From Deltaproteobacteria bacterium (GTDB taxonomy: Bacteria > Desulfobacterota > Desulfobacteria > Desulfobacterales > Desulfosarcinaceae): a stretch of DNA of 64,000 nt. The position numbers and the translations under genes were made by a program. A model generated the notes under the pieces. The model did not search any database, was not told where the DNA came from, and saw only the letters and a program-made list of their open reading frames with translations. Position 1 is the stretch's first letter. Each line of letters begins with the position of its first letter. This document shows positions 18,055 to 27,053 of the stretch, piece after piece. Location: positions 1 to 64,000 of the forward strand of contig JAHLLR010000019.1 of NCBI GenBank assembly GCA_020444075.1, in the 5' to 3' direction.

Positions 18055-19320
18055 TTAGACCATCAGGTTCATCAGTTTGTCGTGAAGCACTTCATAGGAA
18101 TAGAATTTTTCGCCGAGCGCGTAGTTGCTTTCTACCATCCTTTTTCGAACCTTTTCGTCCAGGAGTAATTCGCGGGTATGCGCGATCGCTTCATCGGTCA
18201 CATATCCTTCGATTTCAACGGCCATGAATCCTTTGGGTTTAATATCGAAGGTGTAGATCGAGTAGCGGTTGACAAGGATCGGTTTGCGAAAATAGACTGC
18301 TTCCAAAAAGGCGTTGCCGAATCCCTCGATGGTGGAGGGATAGGTGATAAAATCGGCGTGGTGGTAGATGTCGTAAAGGGTGTAGATTTTGCGACCGTCT
18401 GCGGTTGTGCCCCGCCTGTCATTGATGATGTCCGAGACGAACAGCGTGTTTACCTGCATGCGTTGTGAGTAGTCGATGATCCGTTGCTCGTAGTCGTGCC
18501 CTTCGTCTCCGGAGGCATGGGAGATTACCAGACGGGCCTTTAGTCCCAACCGACTGACCAATTCGATAGCATTTTCGATTCCCTTTCGTTTTACGACCCG
18601 GGTGGGCTGCAGAATCAAGTGTTCATCCGGATCGAGCCCCAGCGCCTGGCGGACGTCATTGGCATATTCATCCGGCGGCAACGGCGGATTCTTGAAATCC
18701 ATGACGTTGGGAATGAGGGTTCCGGAAATGCCGGTTCTCAGGGAGAGCTGGTTGTCGGCCGAGGAACTGATGACCACATGACGGATGGGCGGCAGATGGG
18801 GAGGGAAGGCCATATTGAGATAATCCCACACCGCATTGGTTTTAAACTGCTGTCGCTCCCAGAAAAAATCGTGGTGATGCGCAATGGTCGGCAGGCCGGT
18901 TTCCGCAATGACTTCGGTAATGGCCAGGCCCAAAGGGATGTTGAGGGGGATGGTCAGCGCATTTTCGGGGACCAGAAGATCGATATTGAATTTTTTAATA
19001 AAATCGTATAGCCGGTCCTTAAGGTGTTCCTTGATTTCATAAATCTTCGTGGTCAATTGGCGATCCCGCACGCCATTGGCGGAAGCGCCGAAGGCAGTGT
19101 TGAAGATCGTCCGGATTTCCGGTTCCATGAAGTGGGCTTTTGGAACCAGGAACGCCCGCGCCGGGTCTCGGTCCAGTTCCCCGGCAAAATAGAAGCAATG
19201 AAACCTCTCTATTTCAAACACCCTGGCCCATTTTTCCGTTTCCAGCGACACACCGTCGGTCCCGGCAAATCGCGTGGATATGAATCCGATGTTATGAATG
19301 TTGCTGAAGGGAATATACAT
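18055..19320 (-). CDS. GT4 glycosyltransferase, osmolyte cluster (first paralogue)
   Basis: A 421-residue GT-B glycosyltransferase of family GT4 (retaining, NDP-sugar dependent). The N-terminal acceptor domain starts IGFISTRFAGTDGVSLE. The C-terminal donor domain has LQPTRVVKRKGIENAIELV and the EX7E motif in TIEGFGNAFLEAVYFRKP. A closely similar paralogue lies at 21.2-22.4 kb, and both sit next to a GH13_18 phosphorylase and a GpgS-like gene. In that setting the most likely acceptor is glucosylglycerate or glucosyl-3-phosphoglycerate, giving mannosylglucosylglycerate (MggA/MggS-like activity). This substrate call is inference; the family call is firm. The ATG at 19320 has AGGTG upstream. Confidence 0.8.
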   Translation of the reverse strand: MYIPFSNIHNIGFISTRFAGTDGVSLETEKWARVFEIERFHCFYFAGELDRDPARAFLVPKAHFMEPEIRTIFNTAFGASANGVRDRQLTTKIYEIKEHLKDRLYDFIKKFNIDLLVPENALTIPLNIPLGLAITEVIAETGLPTIAHHHDFFWERQQFKTNAVWDYLNMAFPPHLPPIRHVVISSSADNQLSLRTGISGTLIPNVMDFKNPPLPPDEYANDVRQALGLDPDEHLILQPTRVVKRKGIENAIELVSRLGLKARLVISHASGDEGHDYEQRIIDYSQRMQVNTLFVSDIINDRRGTTADGRKIYTLYDIYHHADFITYPSTIEGFGNAFLEAVYFRKPILVNRYSIYTFDIKPKGFMAVEIEGYVTDEAIAHTRELLLDEKVRKRMVESNYALGEKFYSYEVLHDKLMNLMV

Positions 19321-19478
19321 CGCCACACCTGCAGGGTCGGGTAAAGAGATTACCGGTCAGAGGCAAGCGGCACCGGTAGGCAAAGCAGTTGCTTTAAAAA
19401 GACATCAAAAAACCGAAGATGTCAACGTCTTAATCCAGCATTGCGGTGGGCCATCCTTGGCACCTTCGGAAGGACTGA

Positions 19479-21176
19479 ATGAAATCGATTCTATACCGGA
19501 TTTACGGGCGGGAAAAGGGTGATAAGGCCTTTGTACGGCTTTCGGCTGTGCTGGATGCCTTTTCTTTCGAGTCATCGTCGGGGGAAAAAGACCTTTTCAG
19601 TGAGGCCGATACCATCCTGATTACCTACGGCGACTCGCTGTTAAAAAACAGCGAAAGACCGCTCCGGACCCTGCATCGGTTTGCCAGCGATCATTTTCAA
19701 GATGTGTTTTCCGGTATTCACATCCTGCCATTTTTTCCCTATTCGTCCGACGACGGATTCAGCGTTGAGGACTTTCACACGGTCAGACCCGAACTGGGCA
19801 GCTGGGAAGATATTCAGGCCGTCGGCCACGGTTTCAAACTGATGGTCGATCTCGTGGCCAACCATGTTTCTGCCGAAAGCCGTTGGTTTCAGGGCTATCT
19901 GGCCGATGAGAAAGGTTTCAGGTACCTGGCCATCGAGGTCGATCCCACGGCCGACCTTTCCGGCGTGATCCGGCCCCGGGCGCTGCCCCTGTTGACGGCC
20001 TACGAGAAACGATCCGGTCAGCGGGTTCATCTGTGGACGACCTTCAGCGCCGATCAGATCGACCTCAATTACCAGAGCCTGGATGTGCTGGAAAACATGG
20101 TGCGGACACTGCTCTTCTACGTTTCCAGAAGCGCGCGCATCATCCGGCTGGACGCCATCGCCTACCTGTGGAAACAGATTGGCACCCCCTGCATCCACCT
20201 GCCGCAGACCCACGACCTGGTCCGCTTGTTTCGCAGGATCCTGGATCTGAAGGCACCCGGTGTGACGCTGGTGACCGAAACCAACGTGCCCCACGCCGAA
20301 AACATCAGCTATTTCGGCAATGGTGCCGACGAGGCCCAGATGGTCTATAATTTTTCCTTGCCGCCGTTGCTGCTATATTCACTGGCGACCGGGAGCGCCC
20401 GTATTTTTTCCGATTGGGCCCGGAATTTGACAACCCCCACGGAACGAACGACTTTTTTCAATTTTACCGCCTCCCATGACGGCATCGGGGTGCGTCCCCT
20501 TGAAGGGATAGTGGCTTCATCGCAGATCGCATGGCTGGCCGATCGGATCCTGGCGAATGGCGGGCAGGTTTCCGAAAGGCGCAATCCGGACGGATCCAAC
20601 AGCCCCTATGAATTGAACATTACCTACCTGGACGCACTAAAAGACCCCGCGTCCCCCGAAGATCCGATGCACATCCCCCGATTCCTGGCTTCCCAGGCGG
20701 TTCCCCTGGCAATTGCCGGGGTTCCTGGCGTATACATCCACAGCATAGTGGGATCCCAGAACTGGACGGAAGGGGTCCGTTTGACGGGGCGGGCCCGGAC
20801 GATCAACCGTGCGAGGTTGTCAGTCGAAGCCGTCGGCAAAGAATTAGCCGATCGACGGAGCCTTCGCGCTCGGATTTTTTATCCCTATCTGAAAATGATC
20901 CGCATCCGCACCCGCCAGCCAGCCTTCCATCCCGCCGCCGGTATGCGGATCCTCAACCTGGATGACCGGGTTTTCGCGGTAAAACGATTTTGTCCAAAGC
21001 AGACCCTGGTCGCCATGACCAATTTTTCCGCCGACACCCTGACCGTTACCCTGCCAGCCGAAAAAGAAACAGATTTCGTATGCGATCTTATCAGTGGCAA
21101 GCGATTCGGCGGCGTTTCGATTCCTCTGGCTGCTTATCAAACCGCGTGGCTGATCAGCGATTCATCTATCCATTGA
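19479..21176 (+). CDS. GH13_18 sugar phosphorylase (sucrose/glucosylglycerate phosphorylase type)
   Basis: A 565-residue alpha-amylase-superfamily enzyme, longer than sucrose phosphorylase (about 490-505). Catalytic residues are the nucleophile Asp225 (IIRLDAIAYLW), the acid/base Glu267 (VTETNVPH) and Asp334 (ASHDGIGVRPLEG). HILPFFPYSSDDGFSVEDF is diagnostic of the family. It phosphorolyses an alpha-glucoside to glucose-1-phosphate, reversibly. Because its neighbours make glucosylglycerate-type osmolytes, glucosylglycerate phosphorylase (as in E. coli YcjM and Meiothermus) is the best guess for substrate; sucrose remains possible. ATG 19479 has GGAAGGA upstream. The last codons overlap the convergent GT4 gene by 11 bases. 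Confidence 0.88.
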   Translation: MKSILYRIYGREKGDKAFVRLSAVLDAFSFESSSGEKDLFSEADTILITYGDSLLKNSERPLRTLHRFASDHFQDVFSGIHILPFFPYSSDDGFSVEDFHTVRPELGSWEDIQAVGHGFKLMVDLVANHVSAESRWFQGYLADEKGFRYLAIEVDPTADLSGVIRPRALPLLTAYEKRSGQRVHLWTTFSADQIDLNYQSLDVLENMVRTLLFYVSRSARIIRLDAIAYLWKQIGTPCIHLPQTHDLVRLFRRILDLKAPGVTLVTETNVPHAENISYFGNGADEAQMVYNFSLPPLLLYSLATGSARIFSDWARNLTTPTERTTFFNFTASHDGIGVRPLEGIVASSQIAWLADRILANGGQVSERRNPDGSNSPYELNITYLDALKDPASPEDPMHIPRFLASQAVPLAIAGVPGVYIHSIVGSQNWTEGVRLTGRARTINRARLSVEAVGKELADRRSLRARIFYPYLKMIRIRTRQPAFHPAAGMRILNLDDRVFAVKRFCPKQTLVAMTNFSADTLTVTLPAEKETDFVCDLISGKRFGGVSIPLAAYQTAWLISDSSIH

Positions 21177-22407
21177 CACCAAAGCAGTTGGCCATCATGT
21201 TGTCCAACTGCCGTTTGAGCATGGCGTAGGAGTAATGGCGCGCGGCCACGGCATAATTGTGGGCCGTCATCCGTTCCCGCAGGTCCGGGTTTTCGAGCAC
21301 TTCACGGACTTTCTGGACATTTTTCTTGGTCAGATAACCGTCCATGACGATCAGGTCGAAGCTTTTGGGTTCGATATCCCGAACGAAGATGGCATAGCGG
21401 TTGATAAGAAGAGGCTTTTTGAAATAAACCGCCTCTAAAAAGGCATTGCCGAAGCCTTCGTAGAGGCTGGGGTAGGTAATGAAATCGGCGTGAGCATAAA
21501 GATCCCAGAGTGACGGCCGGTCAGGGGCATCCGGAACGCTGGTCGCGATCAAACGAAGATCCACCCCCCGCTCACGGGCATGATCTTTGAGCCAATCGGC
21601 GTACTCGATTCCTTCGTCTCCGGCCTCATGGGAGATCACTAGCTTGAAATGCTGGTTCCCGAGTTGGTGGACCAGGTCGATGGCATGCTCGATCCCTTTG
21701 CGCTGAACGATTCGGGTGGGTTGGAGGATCAGAAAATCATCCGGGACTAGGCCGATCCGACTCCTGAATGCATGGGTATCCTTTTCATCGGTCTGCGGCG
21801 GGTTTTCAAAATCAAGCACATTGGGAATGATTACCGACGAGAGGCCGGTTCGCAGGGCCAACTCCTCCTGGGCGGCCGAGTTGATGACCACATGCTGGAT
21901 GTTCGGCAGGCTGGGCGGAAACGCCATACGCAGATAATCGCCCACCGCGTTGACCGAAAAGCGGGTTCGCTCCCAGTAGAAGTCGTGGTGGTGCGCGACT
22001 GTGGGAATCAGGGTCTCCGCGATCACTTCGGTCATGGCCAGACCCAGGGGTAGATGCATGGGAATCGTCAACAGGTTTTGCGCCACCAGCATGTCGATCC
22101 GGAACCGATCGATAAATTCATACAGCCTTATTTTCAAAAGTGTCCGTAAATCGTGGATGGCCTGGGTCGTTTCACGGCTTCGCCGCTTCCGTCCGAAAAC
22201 TTCCACGTCGATGGCCTTATTGGCTTCATGCTTGAAAAATGCCTCGGGAACCTTGAGGCTCCGCTCGGGATCATGGTCAAGGTCACCGGCAAACCAGAAA
22301 CAGCGGTGTCCAATTCGCTCTAAAATTTCCGACCATTTGGCCGCTTCCAGGGATACCCCGTCGGTTCCTGCGAAACGGGTGGATACAAAACCGATATTTT
22401 TTCCCAT
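21166..22407 (-). CDS. GT4 glycosyltransferase, osmolyte cluster (second paralogue)
   Basis: A 413-residue GT-B enzyme. IGFVSTRFAGTDGVSLEAAKW at its N-terminus and SLYEGFGNAFLEAVYFKKP with the EX7E motif closely match the first GT4 gene, as do VIAETLIPTVAHHHDFYWERT and LQPTRIVQRKGIEHAIDLV. The two are clearly duplicates. The different acceptor or donor preferences of such a pair could separate phosphorylated from dephosphorylated substrates (MggA versus MggS) or different chain lengths. The ATG at 22407 has AAGGAG seven bases upstream; the longer frame to 22425 adds six residues. It overlaps the phosphorylase stop by 11 bases in convergent orientation. Confidence 0.8.
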   Translation of the reverse strand: MGKNIGFVSTRFAGTDGVSLEAAKWSEILERIGHRCFWFAGDLDHDPERSLKVPEAFFKHEANKAIDVEVFGRKRRSRETTQAIHDLRTLLKIRLYEFIDRFRIDMLVAQNLLTIPMHLPLGLAMTEVIAETLIPTVAHHHDFYWERTRFSVNAVGDYLRMAFPPSLPNIQHVVINSAAQEELALRTGLSSVIIPNVLDFENPPQTDEKDTHAFRSRIGLVPDDFLILQPTRIVQRKGIEHAIDLVHQLGNQHFKLVISHEAGDEGIEYADWLKDHARERGVDLRLIATSVPDAPDRPSLWDLYAHADFITYPSLYEGFGNAFLEAVYFKKPLLINRYAIFVRDIEPKSFDLIVMDGYLTKKNVQKVREVLENPDLRERMTAHNYAVAARHYSYAMLKRQLDNMMANCFGVNG

Positions 22408-22531
22408 TGTGTCTCCTTCAGACACGACTCTGTCCGGTTGACAAACCGCTACTGTTACTCAACAATGACAATACACGCCAAGATTTTTCCGACACGCGGG
22501 CGTTGATCGTCGGTTCCGCTGCGGAGGATCC

Positions 22532-23938
22532 ATGAAGATCGCCTTTGTTCACTATCATCTGAAAACGGGGGGTGTCACCACTGTCCTCAAGCGGCAGGTC
22601 GAGGCCATCCATGGCCCTTTTGATACCCTCGTCCTCACGGGAGATCGGGCGGACGCCGAATTGCCTTGCCACGTGGTGGAAATCCCCGAATTGGGTTACG
22701 ACCGGGCTGTCGGTTATCCACCGGCTGCGGACATGGTCGCCGAGCGGGTGCTCAAGGCGCTGAATGAAAAGTGGGCCGGCGGATGCGATGTCCTTCATGT
22801 TCATAACCCGACCTTGGCCAAGAACCGGCAATTTCTCCAGATCATTAAAAAGCTCCAGCAGGCCGGGGTCAACCTTTTTCTGCAAATCCATGATTTCGCC
22901 GAAGACGGGCGGCCCGATCTCTATTTTGAGGAAGATTATCCGGCAAATTGTCATTACGGCGTCATCAACGCACGGGATGCCGCCATTCTCAAGCAGGCGG
23001 GGCTGGATGTCGCGGGCCTTCACTGCATTCCCAACGCCGTCGAAGACCTTGCCGTCACCGGGGGCGGATGCCCGAAGCCGCAGATTCTTTACCCGGTTCG
23101 CGCCATTCGGCGCAAGAACCTGGGAGAGGCCATCCTCTTGTCCATGTTTTTCAAAAACGACCAGCGGCTGGCTGTCACCCAGCCGCCGAACAGTCCAGCG
23201 GATGCGGCCAGCTATCGGGATTGGATCGATTGGGTGAGGGGAAACCGATTGCGGGTCGATTTCGAGGTCGGGAAAAAGGCCGACTTTCCTTTACTCATAA
23301 GGAATTCGGAATCGATGGTCACTACGAGCATTTCCGAAGGGTTCGGGCTCGTTTTTCTCGAACCCTGGATCGCCGGCAAGCTGCTGTGGGGGCGACGGAT
23401 TGGCCATATCTGCGGTGATTTCGAAGCGAACGGGATCCGCCTGGATTCCCTTTATGACCGGCTCGATGTCCCCCTGGTCTGGTTCGATGCGGACGCGTTT
23501 TCCCGCAAGTGGCAGGATGCGGTTTTCAACGCTGTTGAACGATATGGCCACCAGGCTGTTGCCGAAACGGTATACCGAGCCTTTGACCGTCTGACCCACA
23601 ATGAAACGGTTGATTTCGGCATATTGAGCGAGAAATTTCAACGTCAGGTACTCACTCGGCTGATCGCCGACGCATCGGTTAAGGCGGAATTGATCTCGCT
23701 GAATCCCTGGCTGGCCCATCCCGGAGAGATTTCGGACGCGTCGGCGATCATAGAAAACAATCGAACGGCCGCTCTGCAGCATTATGGCGCCAACCAATAC
23801 CGCGATCGATTGCTGGAAATCTACGATCGGATCGTCAACCATCCGGTTCGCCATCGCATTGACAAGCGGGTCCTGCACGACGCGTTTCTCGATCTCGATC
23901 GATTCTCGCTGCTCCGGTGGGGGGCATATGACGGTTGA
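22532..23938 (+). CDS. GT-B glycosyltransferase, third enzyme of the osmolyte cluster
   Basis: A 468-residue GT4-like glycosyltransferase. The N-terminus reads MKIAFVHYHLKTGGVTTVLK, the glycine-rich acceptor-domain start, and the donor domain has ILYPVRAIRRKNLGEAILL and the EX7E motif in SISEGFGLVFLEPWIAGK. It differs strongly from the two paralogues either side of the phosphorylase. A GGAGG site precedes ATG 22532, and its stop codon overlaps the ATG of the HAD gene by 11 bases, so the two are translationally coupled. It heads a plus-strand operon of four genes ending with GpgS. The sugar and acceptor are unknown. The long C-terminal tail after residue 390 is helical and unassigned. Confidence 0.8.
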   Translation: MKIAFVHYHLKTGGVTTVLKRQVEAIHGPFDTLVLTGDRADAELPCHVVEIPELGYDRAVGYPPAADMVAERVLKALNEKWAGGCDVLHVHNPTLAKNRQFLQIIKKLQQAGVNLFLQIHDFAEDGRPDLYFEEDYPANCHYGVINARDAAILKQAGLDVAGLHCIPNAVEDLAVTGGGCPKPQILYPVRAIRRKNLGEAILLSMFFKNDQRLAVTQPPNSPADAASYRDWIDWVRGNRLRVDFEVGKKADFPLLIRNSESMVTTSISEGFGLVFLEPWIAGKLLWGRRIGHICGDFEANGIRLDSLYDRLDVPLVWFDADAFSRKWQDAVFNAVERYGHQAVAETVYRAFDRLTHNETVDFGILSEKFQRQVLTRLIADASVKAELISLNPWLAHPGEISDASAIIENNRTAALQHYGANQYRDRLLEIYDRIVNHPVRHRIDKRVLHDAFLDLDRFSLLRWGAYDG

Positions 23939-24782
23939 GGATGCCATATCTAAACGGCATATCCGCCCGTTGGCACCGATTCCCACAGGAGTCGCCCCGG
24001 TTCTATCGAATATGCATCGTTTTTCGGCCATGCTTTTCGATGTCTATGGCACCCTGCTGATCAGTGGGGCAGGGGATATCGGGTTCGACCGGGAGCCAAC
24101 GGAAAACATGAACGGCGTGCGCAATCTGCTGCTGCGCAGCGGGATTAACCTTACGCCGGACCATCTTGCCGACGCGCTGAACCTGACCATTGCGCGAACC
24201 CATGCCATGGCCCGCGGGCAGGGAATCGATTACCCCGAGGTGGACATCGTCCAGGTTTGGCAGCAGGTGCTGGGTATGGATGACCTGTCCCGGGTTAAGA
24301 AATTCGCCCTGGAGTACGAACTGATCGTAAACCCGGTTTATCCCATGCCCGGTCTTGAACTTCTGCTGGGGGCATGCAAAAATCGCAAGATGCCGATGGG
24401 GATCATCTCCAACGCTCAGTTTTATACGGTTGATGTGCTTGAACGGTTTATAGGCAAAACGCTTGAGATGGGAGGGTTCGACCATCGGCTGCTCTTTTTT
24501 TCCTGGCGAGAGGGACATGCCAAACCATCGGCGGTTATGTTCGAACGGGCAAAAGAGGCTCTTTTTGGCCTGGGGATTTCTGCCGGGTCTGTCCTGGTTG
24601 TGGGCAACGACATGCGCAACGACATCCTGCCGGCCAAGGCTGTCGGGTTCAAAACCGCCCTTTTTGCCGGAGACCGGCGGTCGTTGCGACGAAGAGAATC
24701 CGATGACTGCTGCCGGGATCTTTCTCCGGATCTGATTGTCACCGACCTTCGCCAGTTGATCGCCGGAACCGTCGATGCTTAA
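23928..24782 (+). CDS. HAD-superfamily hydrolase of the osmolyte cluster
   Basis: A 284-residue haloacid-dehalogenase-like hydrolase. Motif I is LFDVYGTLL with the nucleophilic Asp and Tyr at the second acidic position, motif II is GIISNAQF, motif III contributes Lys in GHAKPSAVMF, and motif IV is VVGNDMRNDILPA. The cap lies between I and II. In a GpgS-containing cluster a phosphatase for glucosyl-3-phosphoglycerate is expected (GpgP/MggB), and this is the only candidate. The Tyr replacing the usual acid Asp is a trait of dehalogenase-type members, so activity is uncertain. The first 25 residues before the fold are unusual. Start ATG overlaps the preceding stop by 11 bases; the next gene follows after 18 bases. 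Confidence 0.8.
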   Translation: MTVEDAISKRHIRPLAPIPTGVAPVLSNMHRFSAMLFDVYGTLLISGAGDIGFDREPTENMNGVRNLLLRSGINLTPDHLADALNLTIARTHAMARGQGIDYPEVDIVQVWQQVLGMDDLSRVKKFALEYELIVNPVYPMPGLELLLGACKNRKMPMGIISNAQFYTVDVLERFIGKTLEMGGFDHRLLFFSWREGHAKPSAVMFERAKEALFGLGISAGSVLVVGNDMRNDILPAKAVGFKTALFAGDRRSLRRRESDDCCRDLSPDLIVTDLRQLIAGTVDA

Positions 24783-24800
24783 TTTATCCGAGAGGTTGTC

Positions 24801-25958
24801 ATGGAAAAATATCTCGATGTGCTGCCGACGTTTGTGGACCAGATTCGCAAGATTCGGGAAATCATCATCAGCAACATTGTGCTCATCGGGCAGATTTCAG
24901 CACCTACCTTTTACGAGCGGAGACGTGCGGAGTGCCTGGTGGAGCGGTTGGCCGATTTCCAGGTGGATGAATGCAGTATCGATGGGTTCGGCAATCCCAT
25001 TGGAGTAATTCGCGGAGCCTCGGCAGAAAAGCAGTCCATTTTTGTCGTGGCCCATCTCGACACCTTTTCAGAAGTGGAGACCGACCAGCATTACGAGGTG
25101 ACGGATAAAATCATCAGCGGCATCGGCGTTTCGGACAACTCGGCTGCCGTCGGCGTTCTGGCCTCCCTGCCGGAGATTTTCAGGCGGCTGGGGCTGGCGT
25201 TTGAATCGGATATCGTACTGGTTGCCCCCAATCATAGTCTGGCACGGGGGAATCTGAGAGGCATCCGCCGCTTGCTGCAGACCTGGCCCGAGCCGATTCG
25301 GGGTGCCATTTGCCTGGAAAGCGTGGAACTGGGGCGACTCAATTACTATTCCGACGGCATGATCCGGGGAGAGATCAGTTGCAGTATTGCCTCCGAAAAA
25401 CAATGGGACCGGCACCACGTGCCTAACGCGATTCTGGTCATCAACGAAGTGATCAACGCAATCCTTGGACTGCGCCTGCCCCAGAAACCCCGCACCCAGA
25501 TCGTCATCGGCAAGATCGCCGGCGGGTTCAATCATGGGAATATCGCCTATGATGCCAAGATCGGTTTCGAGATTCGCAGTGACGCCGATGAGGTGGTCAA
25601 AGAACTCTATAGCGATATCCGGGATATCGTCGAAGGAATCAACCAGGCCTTCGCTGTCCAATTGAAGCTCAACCGCATCAGCAATCTCAATGCCACCCGG
25701 CTGCCATACAATCACCCGCTGGTCAAATGCGCCTCCCGGATTTTGAGCCGCCTGGGTGTGGAAGCCGTGAGTGAGCCCAGTGAAACGGCCTTATCGATCT
25801 TTTTGCAGCGGAAAATTCCGGCAATCACCTTAGGATTGACGCGAGGGGACAATTATCATCAGGAAGGCGCCATGATCGAAATCGAGCCGATGTTCAAAGG
25901 CATATCTCAAATACCAGCCCTGATCATGGCCATGGACAATGGGGTGTGTGATGAATAG
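24801..25958 (+). CDS. M20/M28-like metallohydrolase with altered active site
   Basis: A 385-residue protein with the fold pattern of M20/M28 zinc peptidases and acyl-amino-acid hydrolases. His85 and Asp87 (VVAHLDTF), Asp112 (GVSDNSAAVG) and a C-terminal His near 353 (GDNYHQEG) fit the metal ligands. Where the family has the Glu-Glu pair, holding the general base and a metal ligand, this protein has Asn144-His145 (VAPNHSLARGN). Glu173 (CLESVEL) follows at the place of the next acidic ligand. So hydrolysis is doubtful, or it uses different chemistry. It sits inside the osmolyte operon, 18 bases after the HAD gene, and its stop overlaps the gpgS start (ATGAATAG). Its role there is unknown. Confidence 0.75.
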   Translation: MEKYLDVLPTFVDQIRKIREIIISNIVLIGQISAPTFYERRRAECLVERLADFQVDECSIDGFGNPIGVIRGASAEKQSIFVVAHLDTFSEVETDQHYEVTDKIISGIGVSDNSAAVGVLASLPEIFRRLGLAFESDIVLVAPNHSLARGNLRGIRRLLQTWPEPIRGAICLESVELGRLNYYSDGMIRGEISCSIASEKQWDRHHVPNAILVINEVINAILGLRLPQKPRTQIVIGKIAGGFNHGNIAYDAKIGFEIRSDADEVVKELYSDIRDIVEGINQAFAVQLKLNRISNLNATRLPYNHPLVKCASRILSRLGVEAVSEPSETALSIFLQRKIPAITLGLTRGDNYHQEGAMIEIEPMFKGISQIPALIMAMDNGVCDE

Positions 25959-26934
25959 AAAATGGATCGAATCGAACACCTTTCACCATTCCGAATTCAA
26001 AGACCTCGATCGCCTGGTTAAAGCCAAACAGCTAAAAAACCACACGGTATCCCTGTGTCTGCCCACGCTGAACGAGGAAAAGACCATTGCCAAAGAGATC
26101 GTCATTATGAGATCGGAACTCATGACGCGTTACCCGCTTTTAGACGAGATCGTGGTCATCGATTCCGGCTCGACAGACAAGACCCGTCAGATTGCCCGAT
26201 CCTACGACGTACCCGTATACAAGGCCGATGATATCCTGCCGCAATTGGATAGATACAAGGGAAAAGGGGAAAACCTGTGGAAGGCGCTGTTTGTGACCCG
26301 GGGGAATATCATCGTCTATATCGATGCGGACATTAAAAACATTCACCATCGTTTTGCATACGGGCTGCTGGGACCGCTGCTGCTTTCAGATGGCATTCGC
26401 TTTACCAAGGCTTTTTACGACCGCCCCATCTCGCTGGGAGAGAACCAGCTGCGCCCTACCGGCGGCGGCCGGGTCACGGAACTGGTGACACGGCCGCTGT
26501 TTTCTCTGTTCATGCCGGATCTGACCCAGTTTCTGCAACCGCTTTCCGGTGAATACGCGGGATTCCGCAGCATCTTCGAAAACATTCCCTTTCACATCGG
26601 GTATGGGGTGGAAACGGGCATGCTGATTGACATCAACGAAAAATGGGGTATGGATGTGATGGCCCAGGTCGATCTTGATCGGCGGGTCCATAAGAATCAG
26701 GACACCAAGGCCTTGGGCCGCATGGCATTCGTGATCATCAAAACCTTCCTGAACCGTGTCCAGAGGCTGAACCGGGTGGACATCAAACAGGAAATTTTCG
26801 ATGAAATGATCCAGTACCACCTGGCCCGGGGTGCGCTACAATCTGAAATCCATGTGCTCGAGCAGCACGAACGGCCGCCAATCATCCAGATTCCCGAATA
26901 TCTGAAAAAATTCACTGGCAGCGAGCCCAACTAA
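25951..26934 (+). CDS. gpgS: Glucosyl-3-phosphoglycerate synthase-like GT81
   Basis: A 327-residue GT-A enzyme of the GpgS type, which transfers glucose from an NDP-glucose to D-3-phosphoglycerate, the first step of glucosylglycerate and mannosylglucosylglycerate formation. Visible features are CLPTLNEEKTIAKEI (nucleotide binding), VIDSGSTDKTRQIA, the DXD metal motif in VYIDADIKN, RPTGGGRVTELVTRPLFSL, and QPLSGEYAGFRSIFE. Length matches GpgS (about 300-335). The start ATG at 25951 overlaps the preceding stop, giving tight coupling to the M20-like gene. It is the last gene of the plus-strand osmolyte operon. Sugar specificity cannot be read from sequence alone. Confidence 0.85.
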   Translation: MNRKWIESNTFHHSEFKDLDRLVKAKQLKNHTVSLCLPTLNEEKTIAKEIVIMRSELMTRYPLLDEIVVIDSGSTDKTRQIARSYDVPVYKADDILPQLDRYKGKGENLWKALFVTRGNIIVYIDADIKNIHHRFAYGLLGPLLLSDGIRFTKAFYDRPISLGENQLRPTGGGRVTELVTRPLFSLFMPDLTQFLQPLSGEYAGFRSIFENIPFHIGYGVETGMLIDINEKWGMDVMAQVDLDRRVHKNQDTKALGRMAFVIIKTFLNRVQRLNRVDIKQEIFDEMIQYHLARGALQSEIHVLEQHERPPIIQIPEYLKKFTGSEPN

Positions 26935-27053
26935 TCCACTTTTACTAATTTTGAAATGACTGTCATAATCGTGGACATGCTGCAGCCGGCATGCTAATCC
27001 GGCACGGGCCAAACGGTATCGATCTACGTATTTAATGATAAGAAAGGACAGGG

